A model generated the notes under the pieces. It was not told the origin of the DNA. It did no database searches and saw only the letters and a list, made by a program, of their open reading frames with translations. Both the position numbers and the translations under genes were made by a program. A stretch of 64,000 nt of DNA, taken from NCBI GenBank assembly GCA_937873715.1, contig CALMYJ010000003.1, positions 124,001-188,000 of the forward strand. Direction: 5' to 3'. Within the stretch, counting starts at the first letter, position 1. The number at the start of each line of letters is the position of its first letter. This document shows, piece by piece, positions 7,981-17,009 of this stretch. The DNA is from an uncultured Chitinophagaceae bacterium (GTDB lineage: Bacteria > Bacteroidota > Bacteroidia > Chitinophagales > Chitinophagaceae).

Positions 7981-9039
7981 TTAGATTTCTACCAGGTCGC
8001 TTATATAACAATTATCAAATACAAGAAAAGCGGTGGCCCATGACATACCCACACCAAATCCGCAAAGCATAACACGCTGTTCAGTATTTAATTTATGCTG
8101 TAGTTGTGTTACTATTGTTAGGGGTATCGAAACGGAAGATGTGTTACCAAACTGGGCAATACTTGAAGGCACTTTTTCTATCGGCAGTTTCAATTTTTTT
8201 GCTAGGTAGCTGTTCATATAATCGTTAGCCTGATGAAAAAGAAACAAATCGATTTCGGCCAGTGTAATTCCTGAAAAATGCTCCAGCCTTTTAATGTCTG
8301 GCGGAATTTCTCTTAATACAAAATTGAAGACATCAGCCCCTTCCATAACCCCATGCTCTTCTGACCTGATATTTCCATATTCATCAACAACTTTTTCTTG
8401 TAGCGTTTCCGGTGTACTGGGATACCTGTATCCTCCTGCCTTTATTTTTATAAGATCTTCTTTTGACCCATCTGAATTAAGGGAAAAATAACTATCCTTG
8501 TACTGTTCGCCTTTTTGAATTATCGTTGCGGTGCCGCCATCTCCAAAAAGGAATGCAGTTTTTCTGTCTTGTGCAGAATATACTCTCGACCTTGTTTCAC
8601 CATCAAGCAGTAAAGCCACTTTAAAGCCGGATCGCTCCATTAGTGAATACACGATAGAAAGTGCATACACATAGGCAGAACATCCAAGGCTGATATCGAA
8701 GGCCATAGTGTTATGCGTAAGGCCAAGCCGGTGTTGTAACAACACAGATGTTGCCGGCATCCGGTAATCAGGGGTTTGAGAGACAAATACGAGCAGATCA
8801 ATATCTTCTTTATCTACCTGGAGATCATGAATTAACTTTTCGGCGGCATGAAAACAAAGGTCGGAAGATGTAACACCTGGTAATGCGAAGCGCCGTTGTT
8901 TAATGCCAATTTTGTCTGTAATTTCTTTTGCAGTAGCTGCATCAAAAACCTGGGTGTACTCGTAATTGTTGATAACGTTTGAAGGAACACAAGCAGCCAT
9001 GCCGACAATACCCACATTATTAAATTTTAACAACGCCAT
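7981..9039 (-). CDS. 3-oxoacyl-ACP synthase III-like (KAS III) enzyme of the glycan cluster
   Basis: KAS III enzymes condense an acyl-CoA primer with malonyl-ACP. The 352 residues carry an intact Cys-His-Asn triad: Cys120 in DISLGCSAYVYAL, His269 in FHQAND and Asn299 in QFGNTSSVSIPL. It is distinct from the second KAS III of the window (56573-57622), which has the look of the housekeeping FabH. It sits 3 bases from an ACP gene and 11 bases from an SDR, inside a bacillosamine-type cassette. The likely job is to build a short hydroxyacyl chain for N-acylation of a sugar. That use is inferred, while the family call is firm. Confidence 0.88.
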   Translation of the reverse strand: MALLKFNNVGIVGMAACVPSNVINNYEYTQVFDAATAKEITDKIGIKQRRFALPGVTSSDLCFHAAEKLIHDLQVDKEDIDLLVFVSQTPDYRMPATSVLLQHRLGLTHNTMAFDISLGCSAYVYALSIVYSLMERSGFKVALLLDGETRSRVYSAQDRKTAFLFGDGGTATIIQKGEQYKDSYFSLNSDGSKEDLIKIKAGGYRYPSTPETLQEKVVDEYGNIRSEEHGVMEGADVFNFVLREIPPDIKRLEHFSGITLAEIDLFLFHQANDYMNSYLAKKLKLPIEKVPSSIAQFGNTSSVSIPLTIVTQLQHKLNTEQRVMLCGFGVGMSWATAFLVFDNCYISDLVEI

Positions 9040-9042
9040 ATA

Positions 9043-9273
9043 TTAAACAGTTGCTCTTTTCTCAACTTCATTCAAAAGATCGCCTACAGTTTTTAATTGC
9101 TCAAAGTCGCTATCTTCAATCTGCACATTAAACTGCTCATCTAAAGATGCAATTAAAGACAACCGGCTTAAAGAATCCCATTCTGCATAATCCCTGAAAA
9201 TATCATCAAGGGATATCTCTGTTTCTTCAATGAGCAATGCCTCTTTAAATGCTGCAAGAAATTTTTCTTTCAT
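9043..9273 (-). CDS. Acyl carrier protein
   Basis: A 76-residue acidic protein with the phosphopantetheine attachment motif EWDSLSRLSLI, in which Ser34 of DSL is the modified residue. Length and helix pattern match acyl carrier proteins. It is not the housekeeping ACP gene, which would normally sit with fabF. It is encoded 3 bases upstream of the KAS III-like enzyme and 13 bases after the PglC-like transferase, so it is a cluster-dedicated carrier. The likely role is to hold the acyl chain made by the synthase/SDR pair for transfer by the PglD-like acyltransferase. Confidence 0.9.
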   Translation of the reverse strand: MKEKFLAAFKEALLIEETEISLDDIFRDYAEWDSLSRLSLIASLDEQFNVQIEDSDFEQLKTVGDLLNEVEKRATV

Positions 9274-9286
9274 AATTAAATAGTTT

Positions 9287-9892
9287 TTAATTGTTTCCTG
9301 TAAATGGCAACATGGTTGTGCTGTTGTTTGAATTAATATCCTCCCTCATTACAACCTTTTTTAGAGTGAGCAGTATAATTTTAATATCTAATAAAAAACT
9401 TACATTATTAACATACCACACATCATAATTAAATTTTTGACTCCAGCTAATGGCATTGCGGCCATTTACCTGCGCCCACCCGGTTATACCGGGCCTTACA
9501 TTATGCCGTTTTTTTTGTACCTCATTGTATAAAGGAAGATATTTAGGCAAAAGTGGACGGGGACCTACTAAACTCATATCCCCTTTCAATACATTTATTA
9601 ATTGTGGTAATTCATCAATTGATAATGATCGTACCAGCTTTCCCACTACAGTGAGTCTTTCAGCATCTGGCAATAACTGGCCACTGCTATTCCTGGCGTC
9701 GCTCATTGTTTTGAATTTTATCACCTTAAAAATTTTTTCATTTTTACCGGGGCGTTCCTGTGTGAAAAAAACCTGGCCTTTATTGGCAATAAAAAGCAGT
9801 ATATAAATAATTAAAAATATCGGGGATAAAATCAGTAGCGCCAATAATGAGCAATAAAAATCAAATAGTCTTTTAAAAATAAGATAATTCAC
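9287..9892 (-). CDS. Initiating phosphoglycosyl transferase, PglC/WcaJ-type bacterial sugar transferase
   Basis: These enzymes transfer a sugar phosphate from a UDP-sugar to undecaprenyl phosphate, starting a lipid-linked glycan. A single N-terminal membrane helix follows KRLFDFYCS. The catalytic Asp-Glu pair is in SIDELPQL, and the family signatures [10 protein letters not shown] and [13 protein letters not shown] are intact. The frame is open to 9964, overlapping the upstream glycosyltransferase. The GTG at 9892 starts [10 protein letters not shown], clears that gene by 10 bases and gives 201 residues, close to monotopic PglC. With PglF-, PglE- and PglD-like enzymes nearby, the substrate is probably a UDP-bacillosamine derivative. 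Confidence 0.92.
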   Translation of the reverse strand: MNYLIFKRLFDFYCSLLALLILSPIFLIIYILLFIANKGQVFFTQERPGKNEKIFKVIKFKTMSDARNSSGQLLPDAERLTVVGKLVRSLSIDELPQLINVLKGDMSLVGPRPLLPKYLPLYNEVQKKRHNVRPGITGWAQVNGRNAISWSQKFNYDVWYVNNVSFLLDIKIILLTLKKVVMREDINSNNSTTMLPFTGNN

Positions 9893-9902
9893 AACGGAGA
9901 TT

Positions 9903-11033
9903 TTATGCCTCTGCAAATTTAAGTGAATTTTTCGGGGTAAAATCCCGGGAAGCAGCCAAAGCATTTTGTTGTAATTGCTGGCAAGTAGCCGGATTATGCT
10001 TTAATTCGAGTATATAAGCGGCCATTTCTTTTACATTTTCTTTTGTAAAACTTTTGCCTATCCCGTACTTAGATACTAATTGTACTAACTCGGTATGTTT
10101 ATTCGCAATACATAGCAATGGTGTTCCTGTTGAAATGAGGTCAAAAATTTTGCTTGGTATACTAAAATTGCCTGCTTCGTTACTCAGGGTAACAATGCCA
10201 ATATCAGCGGCCGAGAGGCTGTGCATTAGCATACTGGCCGGCTGCCAGGGCAATAGGCAAACGTTACTTAATTGTTTCTCATTTACCGCCGTGGTGATTT
10301 GCTCCTTCTTGTCTCCATCGCCAATAATCAGGAATAAAATATCGGTATCATGAAGTGCTGCAGCAACGTCTATAATTGCTTCAACATTGTGCGTACGGCC
10401 AAGATTTCCCGAATACATAACAATAAATTTATCCTGCAGCTTGTATTTGCGGATAAATTCATTTTCACTTTTAGGCACTGGCTTAACAAGGTTATTATTT
10501 GACCACAGGGGTACTACAGTAATATTTTCAGCACTGGTATATTTACACAGCATGTTTTTCATGCCGGGGGATACTGTATAAATCCTTTCTGCTTTAGCAT
10601 ATACTTTCCGGTTTGCTTTTTCCCATACAGCACTTAAAAAAGAAATTTTACGAAATACTTTATACGATAACAGGGCATCCGGGTATACATCAAACACAAG
10701 TACCGAGAAACTATTTTTACAGAGCAAAGGCAAAAAGGTATTGAAGGGAGGATTGGTAACTATAAATAAATGAGCTTGGGTATACCTCGTTTTTACAATC
10801 CATAAAATTTGTATAAAGCCCCAGCACCATGTAATAATACGCTTTAGTGCTGACGTACGATTGTAGGCAATAATTTTATCCATTCGCACTGCCTTATCCA
10901 GGGTAACCTGCCGTTCAATGAGCCTGCCAGTAATAAGGCTCTTTTCTGTACAGCTTTGGTTTGCATGAATAATATCAATCATCAAATACCCGGAATTTTG
11001 ATTGATATAAACTACAGGTTTCGAGCAATGCAT
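9903..11033 (-). CDS. GT4-family glycosyltransferase (WbuB-like)
   Basis: GT-B fold glycosyltransferase of 376 residues. The acceptor domain includes [14 protein letters not shown] and VFDVYPDAL, features seen in WbuB-type transferases. The nucleotide-sugar domain has [21 protein letters not shown] and a donor-site [15 protein letters not shown]. Its ATG overlaps the preceding gene's stop as TAATG, indicating translational coupling. It lies directly upstream of the initiating transferase and so probably adds an early sugar to the lipid-linked primer. The exact donor is unknown. Confidence 0.87.
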   Translation of the reverse strand: MHCSKPVVYINQNSGYLMIDIIHANQSCTEKSLITGRLIERQVTLDKAVRMDKIIAYNRTSALKRIITWCWGFIQILWIVKTRYTQAHLFIVTNPPFNTFLPLLCKNSFSVLVFDVYPDALLSYKVFRKISFLSAVWEKANRKVYAKAERIYTVSPGMKNMLCKYTSAENITVVPLWSNNNLVKPVPKSENEFIRKYKLQDKFIVMYSGNLGRTHNVEAIIDVAAALHDTDILFLIIGDGDKKEQITTAVNEKQLSNVCLLPWQPASMLMHSLSAADIGIVTLSNEAGNFSIPSKIFDLISTGTPLLCIANKHTELVQLVSKYGIGKSFTKENVKEMAAYILELKHNPATCQQLQQNALAASRDFTPKNSLKFAEA

Positions 11034-12250
11034 TAATGTATATTAAGGATTTTTTGGTATAGGCCCAGGTAATCGTTATACCTATCGGATTTATTGAAAA
11101 AATTTATTGCTCTTGTTCTACAGGCATCACTGTACAAGTCTTTTCCTTTTTCAATAATTGTACTGGCATACTGAAAAAGCATTTGCACATCGCCTTTATC
11201 CGCAACACAACCAGTGCTGTCATCAATTGCTTCCGGGCTGCCCCCTGTATTATAAGTTATTACGGGGGTTCCGCAAGCCAGCGATTCAATATTTGTGGTG
11301 GGGAAATTATCAACAGTGGTGGGGTTAACAAATACTGTGGCCGAGGCATATAAGGCAGCTAAATCCTCAATACTTTTCGTTTTGGGTATCCCTTTTATGT
11401 TTTCGGGCAATGATGCTATTTGGCTTTTACTTAACCCAACCAGTACTATTTGTACTTTTCCTGAAAACAATTGTGCCAGTTGAATAAAGTCATTCAACCC
11501 TTTTCGTTTATCCCAGGTATTAGCAACTCCAAGTATAATTGGCCTGCTATCCAACTCATACTGATGCATAATTTGGAGGAGATTTTTTTTAGGTGAGAAA
11601 ACTGTTATATCAACACCATTATAAATTGTTTGAACTGAATAATCTGAGAAAAAAGAATTGTTTACATGTTTTGCAAGCCAGGCACTAGGGGTAACTATAT
11701 GTAATGATGGCACCCCATTAAAAATGTTTTTTTTTGCCTCGTAATTCCTGTATGACTGATCTAAGCCAATACAAGAAGGATAACCTTTTAAATTAGGACA
11801 GTTATCACAATGTACTTGCCACTTTGTACAGTTAACTGCGTCGAAATAGGAGCAATGCCCGGTAAAAGGCCAGCAATCATGAAACGTCCAAACTACTGGA
11901 ACAGCATAATGCTTTAAAAAAGTAAACAGAACGCTGATATTGATATAATAACCATGAAGATTATGTAAATGAATAATATCCGGTTTAATCTCAGTGATTG
12001 TTTTTACCAACTTTTGGGTAGCATTGATAGAACCAAACCCATGACGATCTAATAATAAGGATCTAAGACCATGCATCCGCCGGTCGAGCCCATTGCCAAT
12101 ACTGATAATGTTTGATTGGCTAATCCCATATAATTCTGCTCCGGCAATAAAACTCTTACTGCCATTTTTTATTGCCGCTTTGCCAATATCTTCGGCTATA
12201 CGCCCCGTACTTCCTGAATTAATTACGGTATTTATTTGTAGCAGTGTCAT
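11033..12250 (-). CDS. GT4-family glycosyltransferase
   Basis: A 405-residue GT-B transferase. The N-terminal domain has NSGSTGRIAEDIG and the WTFHDCWPFTGHCSYFD segment, with cysteine-rich CDNCPNLKGYPSC typical of a subset of Bacteroidota polysaccharide transferases. The C-terminal domain has GVANTWDKRKGL and a donor site with NPTTVDNFPTTNIESLACGTP, the E-x7-E-like region. It is coupled to the next gene by a one-base stop/start overlap. The sugar specificity cannot be told from sequence. Confidence 0.87.
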   Translation of the reverse strand: MTLLQINTVINSGSTGRIAEDIGKAAIKNGSKSFIAGAELYGISQSNIISIGNGLDRRMHGLRSLLLDRHGFGSINATQKLVKTITEIKPDIIHLHNLHGYYINISVLFTFLKHYAVPVVWTFHDCWPFTGHCSYFDAVNCTKWQVHCDNCPNLKGYPSCIGLDQSYRNYEAKKNIFNGVPSLHIVTPSAWLAKHVNNSFFSDYSVQTIYNGVDITVFSPKKNLLQIMHQYELDSRPIILGVANTWDKRKGLNDFIQLAQLFSGKVQIVLVGLSKSQIASLPENIKGIPKTKSIEDLAALYASATVFVNPTTVDNFPTTNIESLACGTPVITYNTGGSPEAIDDSTGCVADKGDVQMLFQYASTIIEKGKDLYSDACRTRAINFFNKSDRYNDYLGLYQKILNIH

Positions 12251-12342
12251 TATAAAAAATCACCCCCTTTTCGGCTCTGCTTTACAATACTAGTTTTATA
12301 GCCAACTTTAACTTTATGCATCATTATATGTAAAAGTCAATA

Positions 12343-13431
12343 TCAGGAAAGAATAAAATTATAAAACTGTTCGCCGATATTTTCTGCGTTAAATCTTTGT
12401 ATAGCCGTTCTGCCCCTTGCCCCCATTTTCTCTCTTAATAAATCATCGCTCATCAATAATGACAGCTTTTCTTCAAACTGTTTATAATCAAATAATGGAA
12501 TAAGGCAACCGGTTTCATCATTCACAATCATTTCAGAAGGGCCGGCTACACAATCAAACGAAATTACCGGTAAGCCTGCAGACATCGCTTCGCCAATTAC
12601 ATTAGGGAATCCTTCTGAACTGGAGGTAAATGCAAAAATCTTGCTTTTAAAATAATACTCCTCAACATTATTTTTTTTTCCTAATAATTCTACGCTTTGG
12701 TTAACGTTCAATTTGTCAATAAGCTGTTGCAGGCGTTGTTGATTTTTTTGTTTGAGATGATCGTATCCAATTATCATCAGCTTCCAGCCCGGCTTATTGA
12801 TAGCAGCAAACATTTTAATCAACATATCGTGATGCTTGCTGTTAATTAGGCGCCCAACAGTTAATACTATATTCTCTCTTTCATATGATGGGCTTTCAGC
12901 AAATAATTTGATTGGGTTGCCAATTACAGTAATATTCTCGTGCCGGTATTGTTTGGTGAAGATTTCTTTTGCTTTATCTGTTTGTGCTATTACGCCTTTT
13001 GCAAAAGGGTATAATTTTTTCCTGAGTAAATTATGTATCCTGCCAAGGCTTTTATCGGGCTGGCTACGGTCGGAAACAAATACAGGAATGCCTAATCCCA
13101 TCGTTGCTAGTAATACAAGGCTGTTCCAATATTCGCCCATGCTAAGAACAGTATCAGGCTTTATCTTTTTTATTTCTTTTCTTACAAAAAGAATCGTTTT
13201 AACTGTGGCAACTGCCCTCCATCTTTCATTAAATGAAAAAGATGGCTTGTGTATACTTATAGCTGGTGATATATTGTAAAAAATATCTCTTTCCTTGCCG
13301 TACAAAACCAGGTGAACCTTAACATGATTCTTTTTTGAAAAGTAATTGGCAATTTCCGACATAACCCTCTCCATTCCTCCTGCCTGGAGCGAATGTATAA
13401 CCAGGCAAATTTTTTTGTATTGGCTTTCCAT
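12343..13431 (-). CDS. GT4-family glycosyltransferase
   Basis: Standard GT4 layout in 362 residues: the N-terminal HSLQAGGMERVMSEIA glycine-rich loop, a linker with VGRLINSKHHDMLI, and the donor-binding SSEGFPNVIGEAMSAGLPVI with both acidic residues of the E-x7-E motif. It lies 92 bases from the next gene and is probably still in the same transcript. It is one of three consecutive GT4 enzymes, suggesting at least three successive sugar additions close to the bacillosamine cassette. Confidence 0.88.
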   Translation of the reverse strand: MESQYKKICLVIHSLQAGGMERVMSEIANYFSKKNHVKVHLVLYGKERDIFYNISPAISIHKPSFSFNERWRAVATVKTILFVRKEIKKIKPDTVLSMGEYWNSLVLLATMGLGIPVFVSDRSQPDKSLGRIHNLLRKKLYPFAKGVIAQTDKAKEIFTKQYRHENITVIGNPIKLFAESPSYERENIVLTVGRLINSKHHDMLIKMFAAINKPGWKLMIIGYDHLKQKNQQRLQQLIDKLNVNQSVELLGKKNNVEEYYFKSKIFAFTSSSEGFPNVIGEAMSAGLPVISFDCVAGPSEMIVNDETGCLIPLFDYKQFEEKLSLLMSDDLLREKMGARGRTAIQRFNAENIGEQFYNFILS

Positions 13432-13528
13432 TTAAATTAATGCAGTGAGATAATGTTAGAAATCAGCACTGGGTATTTCAGCACGCTAAGTACAATCTTT
13501 TATGCTAGTAGTTAAGTAAAAAAACGGT

Positions 13529-14644
13529 TTATTTTCCTGACCGGATGGTTTCACCTAGCTGGCTGGATGTCATAAACTCAGCTTCAGGCCATTTTGTAAC
13601 AATTGTTTTTAGCAAAGTCTTTATAGCATCCAAACCTTTTTTCCGGTTAGATTCATCAAGACCACCAATATAATTTACCCTGTGTGAACTAATGACTGCA
13701 GGTTTCTTCCACTTAAAAGCAATATCAATTTCGTTAACGCAGGTATCAACCCAGTTTCTTCCCTGCTGGCTTGGCTCAAAAAAACAGTTTCGTGTAATGT
13801 AAAGTTGATCAAAATTGTTTTTTTGCCCCAGGTAGTGAAATCGCATTTTTGTCTTTCCAAACCCAAGGGGTTCGTTTTGAATTTTAGAACTTGACATATA
13901 CCTGATACCATTTTGGGCAGCAACCTGCTCCAGCGAATTATTAAATGGCCCATTAGGCGGCACAAAAAATGAAGCCTTGTACCTGAAAATATCTTCAAAC
14001 AACTTAAGCCCACTCTGGATTATTGTTTTCTGTACCTCAATTTCACCCGGATCGAATATATCAAATGCGGCCTGGTATATAATGTTATAAGGATGGGCAT
14101 TAATAAATCCCCAACAGCCCTCTGCAAAAGCCGCATGAGTAGCCTTATCTCCTTGTTGCAATGCTTTCATCCAGGCTGCAACATTCAGGTGCTCTCTTCC
14201 ATGAAACTGCGGCACAAAGAGTTGTTGCTTTATTCCTTCCTCGTACATTTCCAAAACGCCTGCCCTGTTATAAGATTTTAATGTTTCGGTAAACGGCTCA
14301 TAATAGTAGGATGTAAAGTCATTATTTTTTATTTTTTCAAAATCCGGGTTAGCCACTAACGATAAGGCAGTAACAACGGGCTTGTTTTTATTAGCATCTG
14401 TAAAAGCATACAACACTTCAAATAAACCCTCCAAATCTTCTTTGCACTCAATTGTTTCATACAAATTATATCTTTCAGAGTCGGATCCGGTGAGATTCAA
14501 TCCCATCTTCTGAAGCTTTTCAAAACTTTTTTTAGAAGGCATCCGTATGCTGCCCCAATCATCACTTTCAATTACAATTATTTTTCTATCGGTTCTCCAG
14601 CCCGGGAGATTACTAATATTTCTAATAAAATTTTTAACCCACAT
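13529..14644 (-). CDS. Polysaccharide deacetylase-like protein, paralogue 1
   Basis: A 371-residue protein of the polysaccharide (de)acetylase superfamily. ESDDWGSIRMP (residues 26-36) supplies the Asp-Asp motif, and QFHGREHLNV (about 160-170) gives an H-x3-H that could bind metal. SSHRVNYIGG near the C-terminus resembles the closing catalytic motif. It is clearly paralogous to the gene at 17010-18149: both share PGWR before the motif, NPDFxKIK, YEPFTxTL, FHGREHxN, the FFEP segment and WPEAEFMSS/TSS. No signal peptide is seen, so it probably acts in the cytoplasm on an intermediate. The true reaction is unknown; sugar N-deacetylation is a guess from the fold. Confidence 0.72.
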   Translation of the reverse strand: MWVKNFIRNISNLPGWRTDRKIIVIESDDWGSIRMPSKKSFEKLQKMGLNLTGSDSERYNLYETIECKEDLEGLFEVLYAFTDANKNKPVVTALSLVANPDFEKIKNNDFTSYYYEPFTETLKSYNRAGVLEMYEEGIKQQLFVPQFHGREHLNVAAWMKALQQGDKATHAAFAEGCWGFINAHPYNIIYQAAFDIFDPGEIEVQKTIIQSGLKLFEDIFRYKASFFVPPNGPFNNSLEQVAAQNGIRYMSSSKIQNEPLGFGKTKMRFHYLGQKNNFDQLYITRNCFFEPSQQGRNWVDTCVNEIDIAFKWKKPAVISSHRVNYIGGLDESNRKKGLDAIKTLLKTIVTKWPEAEFMTSSQLGETIRSGK

Positions 14645-14817
14645 ATAGATCTACTAAAGTATTTGTACCTGGTGTTAATTTAGTCTCAAACATCATTCGT
14701 GTACTAATGTACTGAGCATTAGTACACCTGCTATACAATTATCACTTTTTAAGAACCTCCTTTAATATTTAATACAACAAACTGAATGCACCACAGTAAA
14801 TTGTAAAAAACATACAG

Positions 14818-15696
14818 CTACCGTTTTCCATTTATAAGTAAATTTTTCACTTCGCTCCCATCATTGATATTAATTACCAATTCTAACTCGTTTTGTTTTT
14901 TTCTGAAAATAGTTACCCTGTTCTGGCCTGTATTCTCTTCTGTTCTTCCAATAATAAAAAAACCATTCTCTTTAATTGTACTAACCAGGTTTAGAGCCCC
15001 CTGTACAATCGTTTCATCTGCAAAAACATTGTGGTTTAAAACATTCATACAACGTACAACATCGTATTCTTCGGCATTGGCATGCACCTCAAAAATGTCG
15101 TAATAGCTAAAACTAATCTTACCTTCATTGATGAGCGACCTTGTTTTTGGATTAAGCATATGTACCTCTTTATCAGTAGGCTTTAACGGGCTTTTTTGAG
15201 GGAAAAGAAAACCAAGCAACCGGGATAGAATGTAACGGCGTGAGATGATATATCGTGAAGCCTGAATGGAAAAAAAATCTGCATACAATACAGCAGCATC
15301 GGCATCTTTATATAACGCTCCATACCATTTTTTTTCACAGTATATAACAGAAAATTTATCTGACATGTGAAGCTCCAAATTTATTCCTGCAGCTTTAAGT
15401 GTATTATAAAGATCAACAGAAGTAATACCATCTGATGCTGCTACATCATGAATTTTGTAGATAACGCCAGGCTTTAGCAATGCTGTAAGCTGGGTATCTA
15501 TATCAACAAATCTTTTGGCTTTGGTTGTTTTATAAATTCCATTAGCAAGGCGTACCTGGTGAATTGCCTTGAAAAAAAGATTTTCGTCTTTTATTGTATC
15601 TAAATACTGAAGATTAAAGAATACATATTTATTGAAAACAGGCATTGTTGTATGCTTCAGATAACGCTTGGGATTACTAACTATATACTTTATCAT
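14818..15696 (-). CDS. Putative class I SAM-dependent methyltransferase-like protein
   Basis: A 292-residue protein with a methyltransferase-like pattern: YKIHDVAASDGITSVDLY resembles motif I, and EYDVVRCMNVLNHNVF resembles the motif IV region, followed by a strand FFIIGRTEEN. The glycine pattern is looser than in standard enzymes, so activity is uncertain. It lies between the two deacetylase-like genes, next to an ATP-grasp gene. Together these four look like a sub-module that modifies one sugar or an appended group. Confidence 0.58.
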   Translation of the reverse strand: MIKYIVSNPKRYLKHTTMPVFNKYVFFNLQYLDTIKDENLFFKAIHQVRLANGIYKTTKAKRFVDIDTQLTALLKPGVIYKIHDVAASDGITSVDLYNTLKAAGINLELHMSDKFSVIYCEKKWYGALYKDADAAVLYADFFSIQASRYIISRRYILSRLLGFLFPQKSPLKPTDKEVHMLNPKTRSLINEGKISFSYYDIFEVHANAEEYDVVRCMNVLNHNVFADETIVQGALNLVSTIKENGFFIIGRTEENTGQNRVTIFRKKQNELELVININDGSEVKNLLINGKR

Positions 15697-15762
15697 TTTT
15701 TGTGTAAAAAAATTTTGTAAAATATTTTATTCCTTACAATAACCTACATCAATGTTTTAAAA

Positions 15763-16782
15763 CTATACACGGAAGAGTTGCTCTATCATCCAGCCATAGG
15801 GGTTAAACTTTACTTCATACCAGTTAAGTGCACTATCCCAGTATCCGGGGCATTTGTCGTATCCGGAGGTTAATACGCCGTAGCTTATTTCGAGTATCAA
15901 TGGTTCGCCTGCTTTAAACACTATATCAAAAGCAATACACTGGCTCTTAATTTTTTTTGCCGCCTTAAATGCAAGCCTGATTGCATCAAGATTAATTTCA
16001 TCTTTATCATAAATAATAAAGCCGCTACCTGAAGCTCTAAAATCATTTTCCCGTACCATTCTTTTAATTGCATAGGCTTTTTCGCCTATGACCATCACCC
16101 TTATATCATAATGATTTCCTGCAATAAAGTCCTGAAAATATACGTAGCCCCTTTCTCTTCCCGCTGTAATTGAAGAAAGTGGCGGAAGTAACAGGCGACC
16201 TATTCCCCTAAGTATATCATTGAAGCCCGTTAATCCTAACTTATATTTCCTGTATCTTTCTTTAAGGCTGCTATAACCGTCGTATTGTGAGAACCCTTTG
16301 CTGAACGCTTTGTGCACAATCAACTCTGCCTGCTTTTTTGAATGTACCAGCTTTACATTTGCTGAACTAGCTCCTGTACGCAGCTTAAATACTTTTGGAA
16401 AACTTGTTTTTGCGATCCATTGATTGGCATCTTTTTTGGAAAAAAAAGCATAGGTTCTTGCATGTGGTATTTGCAGCTTTTCCAGAAGATATTTTTGCCC
16501 CAGCTTATCATTAAAATGCCATCCTGTATTAAAGTCTGGAAAAACCCTTACGCCTGCCTGTTGGAGTGAAAAGAGAAGCTGTTTGGCAAAGATGATATCC
16601 CTAGGGTTAATATGGCTGTGGTGCCACATTAATGCCGAACAATCGCTCAATTCCTCTATAATACTGTCTGAATAACAGTTTACAAGTTTGAAAGGAATTT
16701 TTTGTTCAGTACAATACTCTATCCAGCGGCTGCTGTAGGAATCTTTAGAGTGATGTATTGCTATTAAAAAATTTTGTTGCAT
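15763..16782 (-). CDS. ATP-grasp family ligase-like protein (RimK-like)
   Basis: The 339 residues show an ATP-grasp core. PKVFKLRTGASSANVKLV is the phosphate-binding strand/loop, YVYFQDFIAGNHYDIRVMVIG is the central strand, and IAFDIVFKAGEPLILEISYG carries the metal-binding Asp and Glu. ATP-grasp enzymes join a carboxylate to an amine or thiol through an acyl-phosphate. In a glycan cluster such an enzyme could amidate a uronic acid or attach an amino acid to a sugar; this is inference. The neighbours are a methyltransferase-like gene and two deacetylase-like paralogues. Confidence 0.78.
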   Translation of the reverse strand: MQQNFLIAIHHSKDSYSSRWIEYCTEQKIPFKLVNCYSDSIIEELSDCSALMWHHSHINPRDIIFAKQLLFSLQQAGVRVFPDFNTGWHFNDKLGQKYLLEKLQIPHARTYAFFSKKDANQWIAKTSFPKVFKLRTGASSANVKLVHSKKQAELIVHKAFSKGFSQYDGYSSLKERYRKYKLGLTGFNDILRGIGRLLLPPLSSITAGRERGYVYFQDFIAGNHYDIRVMVIGEKAYAIKRMVRENDFRASGSGFIIYDKDEINLDAIRLAFKAAKKIKSQCIAFDIVFKAGEPLILEISYGVLTSGYDKCPGYWDSALNWYEVKFNPYGWMIEQLFRV

Positions 16783-17009
16783 GATTTAATCACCGATTAT
16801 ATCCCGCTAGGCATGAGCAAATTGCAGGATAATATTTAAATACATTTTTTGTAACTTAAAATGCCCCGAAAATAAACAAGCCTCAGATAACGCTTACATT
16901 GGTTAGTACGTGGAAAAGTGGTTTTAATGACCCAAATATATTGTCTTATACATGCATAAAAGGATGAGAGTATTGTATGAGACCATAAAGCCAGGCAGGC
17001 GTTAGTAAA

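Noticed and set aside
9893..9964. The longer N-terminus of the PglC-like transferase
   Set aside because: The extra 24 residues are antisense-free but overlap the upstream glycosyltransferase and do not fit the family; the GTG at 9892 gives the normal monotopic form.
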